Made by a program: the position numbers and the translations under genes. A stretch of DNA of 64,000 nt, from positions 76,567,642 to 76,631,641 of the forward strand of contig CM049306.1 in NCBI GenBank assembly GCA_026874595.1, written 5' to 3'. Below, piece after piece: positions 62,823 through 64,000 of this stretch (positions are counted from its first letter, which is position 1; every line of letters begins with the position of its first letter). The stretch is from Sipunculus nudus (lineage: Eukaryota > Annelida > Sipuncula > Golfingiida > Sipunculidae). The notes under the pieces are model-generated. The model saw nothing but the letters and a program-made list of their open reading frames with translations, was not told the DNA's origin and did not search any database.

Positions 62823-64000
62823 TCTTAACATAAAGTAAAGCAACATTGCAAAAGTCATCATAATTTGTTGAGAATTTGTGTGAAAATGATGAACTGAGTG
62901 ATCAAAGTTAATTTCCTACTGACATTCACTCTGCATTAACATCAATGTATGGATGCACAGACACCTACTTCATGTGGATGTACCCTGAACATGTATCTAG
63001 AAATCAATATTTCAACTGCAGGGACCTGGGCTAGGAGATAATATCAATGGTAAAGAGGTTTTTATGCACACAGGTTTCAAGATTAATATAAATGTTTGGT
63101 CTATGCAGGTGTGGATGTAATCTTAAACAACCCCTATCACACAGGGACATGACTATATCCAAGTGACTGCTCAATTTCAAGTGCCAAGTCACAGAGCCCC
63201 ATACATCACACGTGCCACCCTCCAGTTCATCAGGAAGGCCATGTGGCCTGGCATGCCCACTTAACTCTTGTATAGTGATGGCCCTTAGCCTCCCAGCACC
63301 CCCAATAATTAATATGCATTCAACACATAACTGTTCATGCATCAGGATAAAAGACTAGCTCCAAGAAATATGCAAATGAGATGCAGGTGTGGAAGTTGGT
63401 GAACATCTGCCCCCTTTGTTACCAAGGTAGTTAACCTAGGTCTTGTATACCCCTGCCCTGGGGGTTGTAAGGATTTAACAAATCTTGAACTTATGCCATC
63501 AAGGCTTGAATCAATACTTCCAGCAGGTTATATTACCAACCTATTATGTCAGGCTGTCACTGTCTCCATGGGGTTACATGGCAAATTGAGCGTTGTCTTG
63601 TGTTTGTGTTTGTGTATGTGATCCGCGTGACAAGCATAGATTGAGCATTTACTTGTATATACTTGTCTGTGCTCCAATATTGTTCACTGTACTGATTATT
63701 ATTGAGCAAATGAGCCGACAACTTCGGAAACCTGTTAAATAGATTTATAGCCAAAGAAAACGTAAAGAACTGAAATTATTCTGCCACAGAGTGGAGTCCA
63801 GTCTGAGAGCTATGCAGCTGTGTGAAAATAATTTACAGCTTTGATATAAGATATTAATTAGAACTGGGTGGTAAACCTCCAGTGTTTGTTATTAGCTCCT
63901 GGCCGAACAGCACTGACTGGCATTGCGCAAGCCTCCTGGGGAGCCAGGTCTCAGCAGACAGCTACCACAGACCCTTGTTCTGAAGACACCACCACATTTT

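Larger units (their letters stand above)
50639..64000 (-). other. Upstream intron or 5' region of the MXD-like gene
   Basis: The bHLH and Sin3-interaction exons should lie 5' of the zipper exon, at higher coordinates. I read this stretch on the minus strand for the ELEKxRRAxLRxxLExLK and HTTLxLL signatures and found neither. It is therefore treated as one intron of more than 13 kb. It contains repeat copies B and C, G/C runs, a (TAA)n tract and a 24-bp palindrome, listed separately. Several weak frames have no resemblance to known proteins. Confidence 0.5.

Noticed and set aside
1-64000. Autonomous transposon or retroelement proteins
   Set aside because: No frame shows transposase, reverse transcriptase, integrase or Rep/helicase motifs; all mobile sequences seen here are non-autonomous.

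Overview
The window looks like animal nuclear DNA, most probably from a mollusc and perhaps a bivalve. It is AT-rich and almost free of long reading frames. It is full of degenerate dispersed repeats rich in AGGTCA and GTCCGTCC, plus short inverted-repeat elements, minisatellites and long poly(dG)/poly(dC) tracts. The placement rests on recognising repeat styles common in bivalve genomes and on the one identifiable gene; it is an inference, not a database match.

Gene content is low. I can support one protein-coding gene, on the minus strand: the 3' part of a MXD/MAD/MXI1-family Max-dimerisation transcription factor. Two exons are visible. One (50446-50638) carries the leucine zipper and a Ser/Thr-rich linker. 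The other (41456-41568) is the terminal coding exon with the conserved acidic tail and the stop codon. They are joined in a compatible phase across an 8,877-bp intron. The exons for the N-terminal Sin3-interaction domain and the basic-helix-loop-helix were not found and should lie beyond position 64000. On this reading 50639-64000 is intron, 41569-50445 is intron, and everything below about 40.8 kb is 3' flank or intergenic.

Layout: 1-7.7 kb is noncoding with MITE-like elements and a CRE-like cluster. 7.72-9.3 kb is a large 20-bp minisatellite, about 79 units, each reading like a 3' splice acceptor; a one-unit paralogue of the same locus follows at 9.41-9.59 kb. 10.2-16.8 kb is a dense cluster of dispersed and tandem repeats. 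19.2-31.9 kb is noncoding with two MITEs, microsatellites, a 15-unit AGGTCA-bearing tandem array and a TTAA-flanked foldback element. 33.4-34.9 kb has long but unrecognised open frames. 36.6-37.3, 57.9-58.5 and 58.6-59.3 kb hold three copies of one repeat family, two of them ending in a near-perfect hairpin.

I found no transposase, reverse transcriptase, RNA gene, CRISPR array or evident new multi-gene system. The most unusual structures are the splice-acceptor-like minisatellite with its one-unit paralogue and the regularly spaced nuclear-receptor half-site array. Any functional role for either is speculative.
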